From Nitriliruptoraceae bacterium (lineage in GTDB: Bacteria > Actinomycetota > Nitriliruptoria > Nitriliruptorales > Nitriliruptoraceae), in contig JAGYKW010000001.1 of the NCBI GenBank assembly GCA_018401275.1, positions 552,001 to 616,000 on the forward strand: DNA of 64,000 nucleotides, written 5' to 3'. Position 1 is the first letter of the stretch, and each line of letters opens with the position of its first letter. The notes beneath the pieces were generated by a model, which ran no database searches, was not told the origin of the DNA, and worked only from the letters and a program-made list of their open reading frames with translations. Position numbers and translations under genes: made by a program. This document shows, piece by piece, positions 21,784 through 34,764 of the stretch.

Positions 21784-23172
21784 TCACCGGTCGACGGTGT
21801 CGTGACCGACGCGAGCGAGCCAGTACATCGCGATCCGCTCCCCCGCCACCGTGTCGCGCATCGGCGTCGCCTGCCAACGCATCGACACCCCCCCGTCGAG
21901 CAGCACGATCGGCGCGGGGCGCAGGGCGAGACGGGGCGTCCGGCCGCCCGTCGGGCATCCTGCGAGCCCGGCCGCGCAGGCCTGGGCAGCACCAGGGCGA
22001 TCCTCCGGACCGATCAGGTCCGACGTACGTACGGCGACCCCACGGTCCGCTGACGTCGCACCGGTCGTCGGGTCCGCGACGCCCCGATACACGCTGAAGA
22101 CCCGACCGGCGTCCGAGGCCGCATCGACGCGGGTGGCATCCACCGGCGTGCTGACCAGCACGCCGAGCGCGTCCCGCTGCCCCTGATCGCCGGCGAGGAG
22201 CCCTGGGATGACGACGGCCAGCGCGACGGCGACGAGACTGACGGCCGCGGCGAGAGCGAGCTCGGTGCGATGCTCACGCGTCGTCGTCTGGTCCTCGCGA
22301 AGCAGCAGATGGACCCGGTCGACGACGGACGAGCTCGGCACGAGGGCAGCGCAGCCGTGCGGGAGGCGTCGCGCACCGCTCGCGAGCGCGACGACCTGCA
22401 GGAGTCCGCTGGCGAGTGCCGCCGGGCGGCCGGTGGCAGCGACAGCGTCCTGGTCGGCCGCCGCCTCACGCTCGCGGTGCAGCGCGCGCACGGCCCATCC
22501 GGCACCGGGCACGAAGAACGCGCCGTCGCGGACGACCGCGACCACCCAGGCGACGAGGTTGTCACGGCGCGCGACGTGGGCGAGCTCGTGCGCGATGACA
22601 CCCTCGATCTCCTCGGCGTCCAGGCGTTCCAGCACCACGGCATCGAGCAGCAGCACGGGATCGCGGACCCCGATCACCGCAGCGCCGCCGACTGCGCCAT
22701 CGACGACCAGCACGCGCGGCGGAGCGATCCCGAGCTCGCGCGCGAGGTGCAGCACGACGGCGGCGACCCGTGGCGCTGCGGGGCGCGCCCCATCGAGCAC
22801 GCTCCGACGGAACAGCGAGCCCCGCACGATGCGCAGCACGATGAGCGACACGCTGATGGCGGCCCACGTCCCGACGATCACCGGAGCCATCGGCGCGAAG
22901 TCGAGGTAGCGGTCAGCGATCGGCAGCGCGAGCGCACCGGATCCGACGGTGGAGGGCACGAGCAGGGCTGGCAGACCGAGGTCGCCGCTCGAGAGCAGCA
23001 CGACCGCAGCGGCGACGAAGAAGGGTGAGGCCGCGAGGATGGAGCGTGCGCGCGGCGAGCGCAGGTCCCACGTGGACACGACCCGCAGCAGGACCAGCGC
23101 GACCCCGAGCGCGAGCGCGAGGCGCAGCGCGACCGACTCGAGCGGGAACGCGAGCAGCAGTCCGGACGGCAT
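21784..23172 (-). CDS. M56/M48-type membrane metallopeptidase (BlaR1-like, no sensor domain)
   Basis: This integral membrane zinc protease pairs with a BlaI repressor. The 462-aa protein has helices near 10-30, 44-61 and 95-115, then a cytosolic segment with zinc motif IEGVIAHELAHVARRDNLVAW (HELAH at 195-199) and a downstream LHREREAAADQDAVA providing the third ligand. Another helix lies near 310-330. The last 130 residues face outward and are Ala/Thr-rich, with LAGCPTGGRTPRLALRPAP. There is no penicillin-binding sensor domain, so it is not a classical beta-lactam receptor. Its start lies 8 nt after the blaI stop. By family analogy it would cleave BlaI on a signal; the signal is unknown. Confidence 0.85.
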   Translation of the reverse strand: MPSGLLLAFPLESVALRLALALGVALVLLRVVSTWDLRSPRARSILAASPFFVAAAVVLLSSGDLGLPALLVPSTVGSGALALPIADRYLDFAPMAPVIVGTWAAISVSLIVLRIVRGSLFRRSVLDGARPAAPRVAAVVLHLARELGIAPPRVLVVDGAVGGAAVIGVRDPVLLLDAVVLERLDAEEIEGVIAHELAHVARRDNLVAWVVAVVRDGAFFVPGAGWAVRALHREREAAADQDAVAATGRPAALASGLLQVVALASGARRLPHGCAALVPSSSVVDRVHLLLREDQTTTREHRTELALAAAVSLVAVALAVVIPGLLAGDQGQRDALGVLVSTPVDATRVDAASDAGRVFSVYRGVADPTTGATSADRGVAVRTSDLIGPEDRPGAAQACAAGLAGCPTGGRTPRLALRPAPIVLLDGGVSMRWQATPMRDTVAGERIAMYWLARVGHDTVDR

Positions 23173-23180
23173 GGTGCTCC

Positions 23181-23582
23181 TCAGGACTCCTGGGCCCTGC
23201 GACGCGCGACCGCATCACGGAGCTGGTCCAGGGTGACGTCATCGAGTTCATCGACCACATCGGCCAGGTAGGCGACGGCGGGCTCGGGATAGCGCTCGAG
23301 CAGCCAGGTCAGCACGTCACCGACCGCACCGCGCGCGTACTGGTCCCGACTCACCACGGGGCGGTAGCGGTGCGCGAGGTCGGCCGTGTCACGCTGCAGG
23401 ATGCCCTTGCGAGCCAGCCGGGACATCGTCGTCATCACGGTCGTGTAGGCGATCTCACGCGTCGCTGCGAGCTCGACATGGACATCGCGCACGGTGACGT
23501 CACGCATCCGCCAGACGACGTCCATGACATCCTGCTCGAGCGGGCCGAGCAGGGTCTCGATGCTGGAACTTCGTCGGCTCAT
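23181..23582 (-). CDS. BlaI/MecI-family transcriptional repressor
   Basis: This 133-aa winged-helix repressor begins MSRRSSSIETLLGPLEQDVMDVVWRM, the BlaI N-terminal pattern, followed by AYTTVMTTMSRLARKGIL, the recognition helix region. The C-terminal part (VGDVLTWLLERYPEPAVAYLADVV) is the dimerisation domain. It is cotranscribed with the M56 peptidase. A -10 TACGCT (23651-23646) and an imperfect dyad at 23610-23628 lie upstream, so autoregulation is likely. No beta-lactamase gene is present nearby; the neighbours are tpiA and secG, so its targets could be envelope or metabolic genes. Confidence 0.92.
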   Translation of the reverse strand: MSRRSSSIETLLGPLEQDVMDVVWRMRDVTVRDVHVELAATREIAYTTVMTTMSRLARKGILQRDTADLAHRYRPVVSRDQYARGAVGDVLTWLLERYPEPAVAYLADVVDELDDVTLDQLRDAVARRRAQES

Positions 23583-23609
23583 CGTGCGCTCCCCGGCCGG
23601 GCATCCACG

Positions 23610-23628
23610 GCACCGGACCGACCGGCGC
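23610..23628. promoter_or_regulatory. Imperfect dyad upstream of blaI (candidate autoregulatory operator)
   Basis: GCACCGG-ACCGA-CCGGCGC matches in 6 of 7 arm positions and lies between the TACGCT -10 box (23651-23646) and the blaI start at 23582. It does not match the TACA/TGTA pattern of classical BlaI sites, so it may belong to a different repressor subclass. Confidence 0.35.
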
Positions 23629-23670
23629 TGACCCTGCCGTTGGCGAGCGTAGCCCTGGACCTCGGCGACC

Positions 23671-23694
23671 GCGCGTCAGATCGCGCGTCAGATC
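23671..23694. repeat. 12-bp tandem duplication at the tpiA stop codon
   Basis: GCGCGTCAGATC is repeated perfectly at 23671-23682 and 23683-23694. On the coding strand each copy carries the in-frame TGA, so the last codons Arg-Ala-Ile-stop are followed by a second in-frame Arg-Ala-Ile-stop. The period is a multiple of three. Confidence 0.8.
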
Positions 23695-24467
23695 GCGCGA
23701 CGATGGCCGACGATCAGGGCGAAGTCCTCGGCGGACAGGCTCGCGCCGCCGACGAGCACCCCATCGACGTCCGCGAGGGTCATGAGGCTCCGGATGTTGG
23801 CGGGCTTCACGCTCCCGCCGTAGAGGATGCGCACATCCGCCGCCCGCTCCGACCCGTAGCGCTCGGCCAGCGCGGTGCGGATCGCGACCGCCATGTCCTG
23901 CGCGTCCGTCGGCGTCGCCGTGCGCCCGGTACCGATGGCCCAGACGGGCTCGTAGGCGATGACGAGGTCCGCGTCCTCCCGGGGCTCGACGCCGTCGAGG
24001 CTGCCCCGCAGCTGGGCGAGGACGACCTCCTCGGCCCGACCGCTCTCACGGGCCTGCTCACCCTCGCCGACGCACACGATCGCGCGCAGCTCACCGCTCA
24101 GGGCAGCACGCGCCTTGCGCGCGACGAGCGCGTCGTCCTCCTCGTGGAACAGCCGACGCTCCGAGTGCCCCACGACCACGTAGCGCACGTCGAGCCGGGC
24201 GAGCATGGGGACGGACACGTCGCCGGTGTAGGCACCCTCGATCTCGGGATGGCAGTCCTGAGCACCGAGCGCGACGGCCATGCGGTCGGACTGGATGAGC
24301 GTCTGCAGCGAGCGCAGCGCGGTGAACGGCGGGCAGACGACGACCTCCTGCTCGTCCGTGTCCTCCTCGCTGAGGTGGTACGCGAGACGCTGCAGCAGCT
24401 GGATCGCCTCCAGATGGTCGCGGTGCATCTTCCAGTTGCCCACGATCAGGGATGTGCGGTCACTCAA
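23688..24467 (-). CDS. tpiA: Triosephosphate isomerase
   Basis: TpiA interconverts dihydroxyacetone phosphate and glyceraldehyde 3-phosphate. The 259-aa protein starts LSDRTSLIVGNWKMH with the catalytic Lys. YVVVGHSERR holds the electrophilic His, IAYEPVWAIGTG holds the catalytic Glu and loop 6, and ILYGGSVKPAN the phosphate-binding loop. No ATG or GTG is in frame at the right place; a TTG at 24467 preceded by GAGGAG with 7 nt spacing gives exactly the family N-terminus. It lies 37 nt after pgk, the longest gap in the gapA-pgk-tpiA group, and that gap is made of a 15-bp repeat. Confidence 0.95.
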   Translation of the reverse strand: MSDRTSLIVGNWKMHRDHLEAIQLLQRLAYHLSEEDTDEQEVVVCPPFTALRSLQTLIQSDRMAVALGAQDCHPEIEGAYTGDVSVPMLARLDVRYVVVGHSERRLFHEEDDALVARKARAALSGELRAIVCVGEGEQARESGRAEEVVLAQLRGSLDGVEPREDADLVIAYEPVWAIGTGRTATPTDAQDMAVAIRTALAERYGSERAADVRILYGGSVKPANIRSLMTLADVDGVLVGGASLSAEDFALIVGHRRAI

Positions 24468-24479
24468 CGGGATCTCCTC

Positions 24480-24504
24480 GGACAGCGGGTCGTGGGACAG
24501 CGGG

Positions 24505-24509
<5 letters not shown>
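24480..24509. repeat. 15-bp tandem repeat in the pgk-tpiA spacer
   Basis: GGACAGCGGGTCGTG and GGACAGCGGGTCATG lie head to tail at 24480-24494 and 24495-24509, with one mismatch. The second copy contains the pgk stop codon, so the spacer appears to have grown by duplication. Confidence 0.7.
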
Positions 24510-27816
<3,307 letters not shown>

Positions 27817-27820
<4 letters not shown>

Positions 27821-28851
27821 GCGACGAGCCCGCCCGCGAGCCCCCCAGCGAGCCCCCCGGCGAGCCCGAGCAGATCCGCGACCGCGACCGCGAGCCGCTG
27901 CGGGTCGTGCCCGTCGAGCTCGTCGCCGAGATCGGTGCGAACGATCGTCCCTACGAGCCCGGCGAGCCGCTGCTCGTCGATGCGCAGCGGGTCACGCGCG
28001 GTCGCAGCGCCCTCCTCACGGCCGCTGCGCTCGTGGGCGAGCAGCACATCGAGGCGCAGGCCGGGGACGTGCTGCAGCAGCGCCTCGACATGGTCGGCGA
28101 GGTCCATGCCCTCCGTCTCCCCCGGCTGTTCACGGAGGTTGCCGACCAGCACGACCCGGGCAGTGGTGTGGCGCAGCGCGTCGGCGACACCGCCGACCAG
28201 CAGGTTGGGAAGGATGCTCGTGTAGAGCGACCCGGGACCGAGCAGGACGAGGTCCGCGGCGTCCAGCGCATCGAGCACGCCCGGTGCGGCCGGCGCATCG
28301 TCCGGATCCAGCCGCACGCTGTGGATGCGCGTCGCGGTCGCGACCGCGACCTGGCCGGCGACCGGACCGCTCGCCGTCTCCGCGGCCAGCGTCACGGGGA
28401 CGGTGGTCGCGGGGAGGACCCGGCCGACGGCCCCGACGAGTCGGGCGAACGCATCGAGCGCCGCGACGAGGTCTCCCTCGAACTCCTCGATGAGGCCGAG
28501 CAGCAGCAGGTTGCCGAGGCTGTGGCCGGCGAGCTCGCCACGCTCGAAGCGTCGACCGGCGAGCGCGACGATCATGCTCGTGTCCGGCGCAGCCCGTTCG
28601 TGGGCAGCTTCGCCCGAACCCTCGCCCGAAGTGATGGCCTCAGCGGCGAGCGCGAGCAGCGCCATCCGCAGGTCACCGAGGGCCACGACATCGTGGTCGC
28701 GGCGCAGCCGCCCGGACGATCCACCGTCGTCGGCGACGGTGACGACCGCCGTCCGCTCGACCTCGAGCCGGCGCAGCGCGCGCAGCGAGCGGGAGCACCC
28801 GTGGCCACCACCGACCACGACCACCGACGGCGTCGGACGCGCGACGCTCAC
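27817..28851 (-). CDS. yvcK: YvcK/CofD-like gluconeogenesis factor
   Basis: YvcK proteins bind UDP-sugars and influence cell wall and carbon flux. The 344-aa protein starts SVVVVGGGHGCSRSLRALRR, followed by VVTVADDGGSSGRLRRD, GHSLGNLLLLGLIEEF, LVLLGPGSLYTSILPNLLV and NLREQPGETEGMD, all conserved YvcK blocks. The C-terminus carries a small in-frame repeat, LAGGLAGGLAGGL, from tandem GCGAGCCCCCC-like units. GTG start, 10 nt after rapZ. It is always linked to rapZ and whiA in actinobacteria and low-GC Gram-positives. Confidence 0.95.
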
Positions 28852-28861
28852 AGCTCGCCGC

Positions 28862-29755
28862 TCACTCGGCGCCGAGGTCGCGGTGCACGGTGCGCACGAC
28901 CAGCTCCTCGCGCCCGCTCAGGTGCGCGGCGACGTGCTCGGCGATGGCGACCGAGCGGTGCTTCCCGCCGGTGCAGCCGATCGCGATCGTGAGGTAGCGC
29001 TTCCGCTCCGCGAGAAAACCGGGCAGCGTGATGTCCAGCAGTCCCTCGAGTTGCGTGAGGAACGGCCGCGTGATGGGCTGCTCGAGCACGTAGTCGCGCA
29101 CGGACGGATCGCGCCCGTCGAGCGGACGCAGCTCCTCGACCCAGTGCGGATTGGGGAGGAAGCGCACGTCGAACAGGAGGTCCGCCTCGCGCGGCGTGCC
29201 GCGCTTGAACCCGAACGACATCACGCTGACCTGCAGTCCCGTGGACGCCGGACCTGACAGGAGCTCGATGATCTGGTCGCGCAGGTCGTGGACGGTGTCC
29301 TCGGACGTGTCGACGATGAGGTCCGCCTGCTCACGCAGAGCAGCGAGGACACGGCGCTCGTTGGCGATCCCGGCGAGCAGTCCGGAACCGTCGTCGGCCG
29401 GATGCCGACGACGCGTCTCCTCGAAGCGACGGACCAGCACCTCGTCGTCGGCCTCGAGGAACACGATGCGCACGTCGGTGCCCGAAGCGCGAAGGTCGGT
29501 GATGGCGCCCTCGAGGGCGGCGAAGAACTCCCGGCCGCGGACGTCGGTCACCAGGCACAGCCGCGAGACCGAAGAACCGGGTGCGGACGCCAGCTCGGCG
29601 ACCGGACCGATCAGCGCCGGCGGCAGGTTGTCGACCACGTACCACCCGAGGTCCTCGAGCGTGTCCGATGCGGTCGAGCGTCCAGCTCCGGACAGCCCGG
29701 TGATGATGAGCACGAGCGGCAGCGACGCTGAGGCGTCCGAGGGTGCCTCGTTCAT
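28862..29755 (-). CDS. rapZ: RapZ nucleotide-binding protein
   Basis: RapZ binds nucleotides and sugars, and in enterobacteria adapts RNase E to small RNAs; its role in actinobacteria is open. The 297-aa protein has LIITGLSGAGRSTASDTLED, where the Walker A Lys is Arg, a variant also known in other actinobacterial RapZ proteins. VVDNLPPALI, RIVFLEADDEVLVRRFEETRRRHP, SFGFKRGTPREADLLFDVRFL and IAIGCTGGKHRSVAIAEH are all present. The ATG overlaps the uvrC stop by one base. Confidence 0.95.
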   Translation of the reverse strand: MNEAPSDASASLPLVLIITGLSGAGRSTASDTLEDLGWYVVDNLPPALIGPVAELASAPGSSVSRLCLVTDVRGREFFAALEGAITDLRASGTDVRIVFLEADDEVLVRRFEETRRRHPADDGSGLLAGIANERRVLAALREQADLIVDTSEDTVHDLRDQIIELLSGPASTGLQVSVMSFGFKRGTPREADLLFDVRFLPNPHWVEELRPLDGRDPSVRDYVLEQPITRPFLTQLEGLLDITLPGFLAERKRYLTIAIGCTGGKHRSVAIAEHVAAHLSGREELVVRTVHRDLGAE

Positions 29756-31686
29756 CAGGACTCCTGCGGCGGCGCGGGTGGAACAGGCGGAACAGGCGGA
29801 CCGAGGTGCTCCCGGAGCGCCGCGACGAGCGTAGGCGACACCCCCCGGACCGCCAGGAGCTCGTCGTCGGACGCCGACCTGATGGCGGTGACGGATCCGA
29901 AGCGCCGCAGCAGCGCCTGACGGCGACCGGGACCGATGCCGGGCACGTCCTCGAGGGTCGAGCCACGCACGGTGCGCGTGCGCCGCGAGCGCTGGTACGT
30001 GATCGCGAAGCGGTGGGCCTCATCGCGCACGCGCTGGACCAGATAGAGCGCCTCACTGCCACGCGGCAGCACGACCGGCCGCTCCTCACCCGGGAGCCAC
30101 AGCTCCTCGAAGCGCTTCGCGAGCGCCACGAAGGCGACGCCATCGAGCGGGAGGTCGGCGACGCCCTCGAGCGCCGCCGCGAGCTGGGTCGGTCCGCCGT
30201 CGATGATGACGAGCTGCGGCGGGTAGGCGAAGCTGCGGCGGCGCGACGACTCCGCGTCGAGCGGCTCCGCCTGCTCGGTCAGCAGCCGCTCGAAGCGTCG
30301 ACGGACCACCTCACGCATCGCCGCCGGATCGTCGTTCGCGTCGACCCGCAGCTTGAAGCGGCGATAGGCCTGGGGGCGTGGCAGGCCGTCCTCGAGCACG
30401 ACCATCGAGCCGACGACCTCGGTCCCTCCGAGGTGGGAGATGTCGAAGCACTCGATGCGCAGTGGCGCCTCGTCCAGCCCGAGGCGCGCCCGCAGGTCGT
30501 CCAGTGCGGCGCTGCGTGACGCGAGGTCGGACGCGCGTCGCATGCGGGCCCGCTGGAGGTGCTGCCGGGCGTTCTCCTCGACGGTGACGAGGAACTCGCG
30601 ACGTTGGCCACGCTGGGGGACGGTCAGCGTGACCCGCGCACCGCGTCCGCGACCCGATGCGACCCTCAGGTCGGTGAGCAGGTCGGTGAGCGCATCGGCC
30701 TCGTCGGGTGCGTCGGGCACGAGCACCAGCGGCGGCACGTCGTCGGAGCGGTCCTCGTAGAACGCGACGACGCAGCTCGTGACCAGCTCAGCGCGCGACA
30801 TCCCGGCGGACTTCTCGACGATCCAGCCGCGCTGTCCGACCAGCCGGCCGCCCCGGACGACGAACACGTGCGCGGCGGCCTCGAGCTCGTCGTCGGACAG
30901 CGCGAGCGCGTCGAAGTCGACGGACTCGGGCCACACGACCTGCTGCTTGGCCGTCGCCCGTCTCGCGGCCTCGAGCTGGTCGCGCAGCCGCGCGGCGACC
31001 TCGTAGCGCTGCTCGGTCGCGGCGTCGCGCATGCGCGTCTCGAGGTCGTCGAGCACCGGCCCGGTCCGGCCGTCGAGGAAGTCCGCGAGCCCGTCGACGA
31101 GCTCGCGATGCTCCGCCGGGGAGACGACCCCGGTGCAGGGTGCGGCGCAGCGGCCGATGTGGTGCAGCAGGCAGGGCCGGTCGCTGCGGTGCGCCCGGTC
31201 GTACACGCCATCGCTGCACGTGCGCACCGGGAACACGCGGATCAGCAGGTCGAGCGTCGCGCGGATGTCCGAGGCGCTCACGTACGGGCCGAAGCGACGG
31301 TCCCCTGCCGCGACCCGACCGCGCTGCACCCGGGCCCGCGGGACCTCGTCGGAGGTCGTCAGGACGAGCTCCGGATACGACTTGTCGTCGCGGAAGCGGA
31401 TGTTGTGGCGCGGACGGTGCCGCTGGATCAGCGTCCACTCGAGGTGCAGCGCGGCCGACTCGGAGTCGACGACCATCCACTCGACGCTGCGCGCACTCTC
31501 GAGCATCGCCCGGTTGCGCTCCGGGATGGTCGTCCAGGCACCGAAGTAGCTCGCGAGCCGCTGCCGGAGGATGCGTGCCTTCCCCACGTAGAGCACGCGA
31601 CCGTTGCCATCGAGGAACAGGTAGCAGCCCGGAGCCTCCGGGACGGTGCCCGCTGCGGGCCGGAAGGCGAGCGCCGGATTCTGCAC
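29755..31686 (-). CDS. uvrC: Excinuclease ABC subunit C
   Basis: UvrC makes both incisions in nucleotide excision repair. The 643-aa protein has the GIY-YIG domain at the start (PGCYLFLDGNGRVLYVGKAR), a Cys-containing segment (DRPCLLHHIGRCAAPCTGVV), the UVR motif near 205-240, the RNase H-like half with IECFDISHLGGTEVVGSMVV and VIIDGGPTQLAAAL, and a C-terminal helix-hairpin-helix (LEDVPGIGPGRRQALLRRFG). GTG start 2 nt after uvrA. Length is complete. UvrB is encoded separately at 35846-37924. Confidence 0.97.
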   Translation of the reverse strand: MQNPALAFRPAAGTVPEAPGCYLFLDGNGRVLYVGKARILRQRLASYFGAWTTIPERNRAMLESARSVEWMVVDSESAALHLEWTLIQRHRPRHNIRFRDDKSYPELVLTTSDEVPRARVQRGRVAAGDRRFGPYVSASDIRATLDLLIRVFPVRTCSDGVYDRAHRSDRPCLLHHIGRCAAPCTGVVSPAEHRELVDGLADFLDGRTGPVLDDLETRMRDAATEQRYEVAARLRDQLEAARRATAKQQVVWPESVDFDALALSDDELEAAAHVFVVRGGRLVGQRGWIVEKSAGMSRAELVTSCVVAFYEDRSDDVPPLVLVPDAPDEADALTDLLTDLRVASGRGRGARVTLTVPQRGQRREFLVTVEENARQHLQRARMRRASDLASRSAALDDLRARLGLDEAPLRIECFDISHLGGTEVVGSMVVLEDGLPRPQAYRRFKLRVDANDDPAAMREVVRRRFERLLTEQAEPLDAESSRRRSFAYPPQLVIIDGGPTQLAAALEGVADLPLDGVAFVALAKRFEELWLPGEERPVVLPRGSEALYLVQRVRDEAHRFAITYQRSRRTRTVRGSTLEDVPGIGPGRRQALLRRFGSVTAIRSASDDELLAVRGVSPTLVAALREHLGPPVPPVPPAPPQES

Positions 31687-31688
31687 GG

Positions 31689-34655
31689 TCAGCCCGTCGC
31701 CGCCGTCTTCGCGCGTGTGGACCGCTTCGCCGCCGGTCGCTTCGCCGTCCTGCGGGCCGTCGGCGACGCGTCGGACTGCGGCAGCAGCGACCGCAGGTGC
31801 AGGCCGGTGTGGCTCGACGACTCCGCGGCGACATCCTCCGGCGTGCCTGTGACGACGATGCGCCCGCCGCCCGAGCCACCCTCGGGACCGAGGTCGATGA
31901 CGTGGTCGGCGGTCTTGACGACATCGAGGTCATGCTCGATGACGATCACCGTGTTGCCCTTGTCGACCAGACGGTGCAGCACCTCGAGCAGCCGTCGCAC
32001 GTCCTCGAAGTGCAGTCCGGTCGTCGGCTCGTCGAGGATGTAGACGGTGCGTCCCGTGGAGCGCTTGCGCAGCTCGCTGGCGAGCTTGACGCGCTGCGCT
32101 TCGCCGCCCGACAGCGTCGTCGCAGGCTGACCGAGCCGCACGTAACCGAGCCCGACGTCGACCAGGGTCTGGAGGTGCGACGCGATCGTCGGGAGGTTCT
32201 CGAAGAACGTGAGCGCCTGCTCGGCTGAGAGGTCGAGGACGTCGGCGACGGTCAGACCGCGATAGCGGACCTCGAGGGTCTCGCGGTTGTAGCGCCGACC
32301 CTTGCAGACCTCGCACGGGACGTACACGTCGGGCAGGAAGTGCATCTCGATGCGCAGCGTCCCGTCGCCGTGGCACGACTCGCAGCGCCCGCCCTTCACG
32401 TTGAAGCTGAAGCGGCCGGGCTGGTAGCCGCGCAGCTTCGCCTCGGGCGTCGACGCGAACAGCTTGCGGAGGTGGTCGAACAGGCCGGTGTAGGTCGCCG
32501 GGTTCGACCGCGGCGTGCGACCGATCGGCGACTGGTCGACGATGACCGCCTTGTCGACGAGGTCGAGGCCCTCGACGCGACGGTGCGCAGCAGGCAGGTC
32601 GCGCGAGCCGTAGATGTGCCGCATCAGCGCGCGCGCGAGGATCTCGTTCACGAGCGTGGACTTCCCCGATCCCGACACGCCCGTGACCGCCGTGAACGTT
32701 CCGAGCGGGAACGCGATGTCGAGGTCGATCAGGTTGTTCGCGCTGGCACCACGCACGACCAGTTCGCCCGCACCCGGGGCGCGCCTGCGCGTCGGGACGA
32801 CGATCGAACGGCGACCGGAGAGGTAGTCGCCGGTCAGCGACACGCCCTCGGCGAGGGCCAGCAGGTCCGGCACCGAGCCGGAGTGCACGATCCGCCCGCC
32901 GTGCTCCCCCGCACCCGGACCGATGTCGACGATGTGGTCGGCCGTCTCGATGGTGGTGCGGTCGTGCTCGACGACGATGAGCGTGTTGCCGAGGTCGCGC
33001 AACCGCTCGAGCGTGGCGATCAGGCGCTCGTTGTCCCGCTGGTGGAGACCGATCGACGGCTCGTCGAGCACGTAGAGCACCCCGACGAGCCCGGCGCCGA
33101 TCTGCGTCGCGAGGCGGATGCGCTGCGCCTCACCGCCGGACAGCGTCCCTGCCGCCCGATCGAGCTGGAGGTACTCGAGGCCGACATCGAGCAGGAAGCG
33201 CAGCCGCGCCCGGATCTCCTTGAGCACCCGCCCGGCGATCAGCAGCTCGCGCCGCGAGAGCTCCAGGTCGGCGACGAACGCGTCCGCGTCCGCGATCGAC
33301 AGACCCGTGAGCTGCGCGATCGAGATGCCGCCGATGGTGACGCCGAGCACGATCGGCTTGAGGCGCAGGCCCGCGCAGTCCGGGCAGGACACCTCGCGCA
33401 TGAACTGCTCGATGTTCTGCCGCTGGTGGTCCGACTCCGTCTCCTGGTGTCGACGCAGCAGCGACGGGATCACGCCCTCGACGTTCGCGAGGTAGGCGCG
33501 GGTCCGTCCGTACCGGTTGCGGTAGCTGACGTCGACGCGGTCCTCGAGGCCGTAGAGCACGGCGTCACGCGCCGCCTCCGGCAGGTCCTCCCACGGGGTC
33601 GACGGGTCGGCACCGACGTGTGCGACCGTGGCACGCAGCAGCTGGCGGTAGTAGCCGGCCTGCATGCCCGTCGCCCAGGGCAGCACGACGCCCTCCTCGA
33701 CGGAGCAGGAGGGGTCACCGATGACGAGCTCCGGCTCGACGGTCAGCTGCGTGCCCAGCCCTGAGCACGTCTCACACGCGCCGTAGGGCGAGTTGAACGA
33801 GAAGCTGCGGGGAGCGAGCTGCTCGAAGGACAGACCGCAGTCCATGCACGCGAGATGCTCCGAGTAGCTCTGCTCCTCGCCACGCGCACCGTCCGGCGCA
33901 TCACGCGCCGGCAGCACCTCGATGGTGACGAGCCCGTCGGCGAGCCGGAGCGCCGTCTCGATGGAGTCGGCGAGCCTGCGGACACCCTCGCCGCCGGCGA
34001 CCAGACGGTCGACGACGACGTCGATGTCGTGCTTGCGGGTCTTCGCGAGCTTCGGCACCTCCTCGATCGGGTGGACGGTGCCGTCGACACGCACGCGCGC
34101 GTAGCCGTCGGTCGCGAGCTGCTGGAACATCGCGGCGTACTCGCCCTTGCGGCCGCGGACGACCGGGGCGAGGACCTGGAAGCGGGTGCCGTCGGCGAGC
34201 TGGGTGACCTGGTCGACGATCTGCTCGGCGGTCTGCCGAGCGATCGGCGTGCCGCAGTCAGGACAGTGCGGATGACCGACGCGGGCGTAGAGCAGGCGGA
34301 GGTAGTCGTAGATCTCGGTGATCGTTCCCACGGTCGAACGTGGGTTGCGCGACGTCGACTTCTGGTCGATCGAGATCGCGGGCGAGAGACCTTCGATGAA
34401 GTCGACGTCCGGCTTGTCCATCTGCCCGAGGAACTGGCGCGCGTACGCGGACAACGACTCGACGTAGCGGCGCTGCCCCTCGGCGTAGATGGTGTCGAAC
34501 GCGAGGCTCGACTTGCCCGACCCGGACAGCCCGGTGAAGACCGTCAGGCGGTCACGGGGGATCTGGAGGTCGACGTCCTGGAGGTTGTGCTCCCTCGCTC
34601 CGCGCACGATGATGCTGGTGTGGGTGGCCCTGCCTTCCGTCGCCACCCTCGCCAC
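31689..34655 (-). CDS. uvrA: Excinuclease ABC subunit A
   Basis: UvrA is the damage-sensing ABC ATPase of nucleotide excision repair. The 988-aa protein has two ABC modules ([20 protein letters not shown] and [20 protein letters not shown]), the zinc fingers [30 protein letters not shown] with CETCSG, and [21 protein letters not shown] with CEVC, and signatures [16 protein letters not shown] and [19 protein letters not shown] at 34655 follows GGAGG by 5 nt. It is the first gene of the long leftward run to tpiA, with a -10 TAGGCT at 34688-34683. The -10 of the divergent hydrolase gene overlaps it. Confidence 0.98.
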   Translation of the reverse strand: MARVATEGRATHTSIIVRGAREHNLQDVDLQIPRDRLTVFTGLSGSGKSSLAFDTIYAEGQRRYVESLSAYARQFLGQMDKPDVDFIEGLSPAISIDQKSTSRNPRSTVGTITEIYDYLRLLYARVGHPHCPDCGTPIARQTAEQIVDQVTQLADGTRFQVLAPVVRGRKGEYAAMFQQLATDGYARVRVDGTVHPIEEVPKLAKTRKHDIDVVVDRLVAGGEGVRRLADSIETALRLADGLVTIEVLPARDAPDGARGEEQSYSEHLACMDCGLSFEQLAPRSFSFNSPYGACETCSGLGTQLTVEPELVIGDPSCSVEEGVVLPWATGMQAGYYRQLLRATVAHVGADPSTPWEDLPEAARDAVLYGLEDRVDVSYRNRYGRTRAYLANVEGVIPSLLRRHQETESDHQRQNIEQFMREVSCPDCAGLRLKPIVLGVTIGGISIAQLTGLSIADADAFVADLELSRRELLIAGRVLKEIRARLRFLLDVGLEYLQLDRAAGTLSGGEAQRIRLATQIGAGLVGVLYVLDEPSIGLHQRDNERLIATLERLRDLGNTLIVVEHDRTTIETADHIVDIGPGAGEHGGRIVHSGSVPDLLALAEGVSLTGDYLSGRRSIVVPTRRRAPGAGELVVRGASANNLIDLDIAFPLGTFTAVTGVSGSGKSTLVNEILARALMRHIYGSRDLPAAHRRVEGLDLVDKAVIVDQSPIGRTPRSNPATYTGLFDHLRKLFASTPEAKLRGYQPGRFSFNVKGGRCESCHGDGTLRIEMHFLPDVYVPCEVCKGRRYNRETLEVRYRGLTVADVLDLSAEQALTFFENLPTIASHLQTLVDVGLGYVRLGQPATTLSGGEAQRVKLASELRKRSTGRTVYILDEPTTGLHFEDVRRLLEVLHRLVDKGNTVIVIEHDLDVVKTADHVIDLGPEGGSGGGRIVVTGTPEDVAAESSSHTGLHLRSLLPQSDASPTARRTAKRPAAKRSTRAKTAATG

Positions 34656-34681
34656 CCTCGCCTCCGAGCTCTGGACGGGCC

Positions 34682-34692
34682 TAGCCTACGGT
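34682..34692. promoter_or_regulatory. Overlapping divergent -10 boxes for uvrA (-) and the MBL gene (+)
   Basis: The segment CTAGCCTACGGT contains TAGGCT on the minus strand (34688-34683), 28 nt before the uvrA GTG, and TAGCCT (34682-34687) or TACGGT (34687-34692) on the plus strand. The two promoters share the same base pairs, so polymerase can open only one at a time. Confidence 0.5.
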
Positions 34693-34764
34693 CGCTCCGC
34701 CGTGGCGAACCTCACCGCGGCCCCGCACGACGGCGCCGCTGGGCGCCCCTCGAGGAGATGCGCG

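Noticed and set aside
21784-23582. Beta-lactam resistance locus
   Set aside because: BlaI and M56 peptidase are present, but there is no penicillin-binding sensor domain and no beta-lactamase gene nearby.
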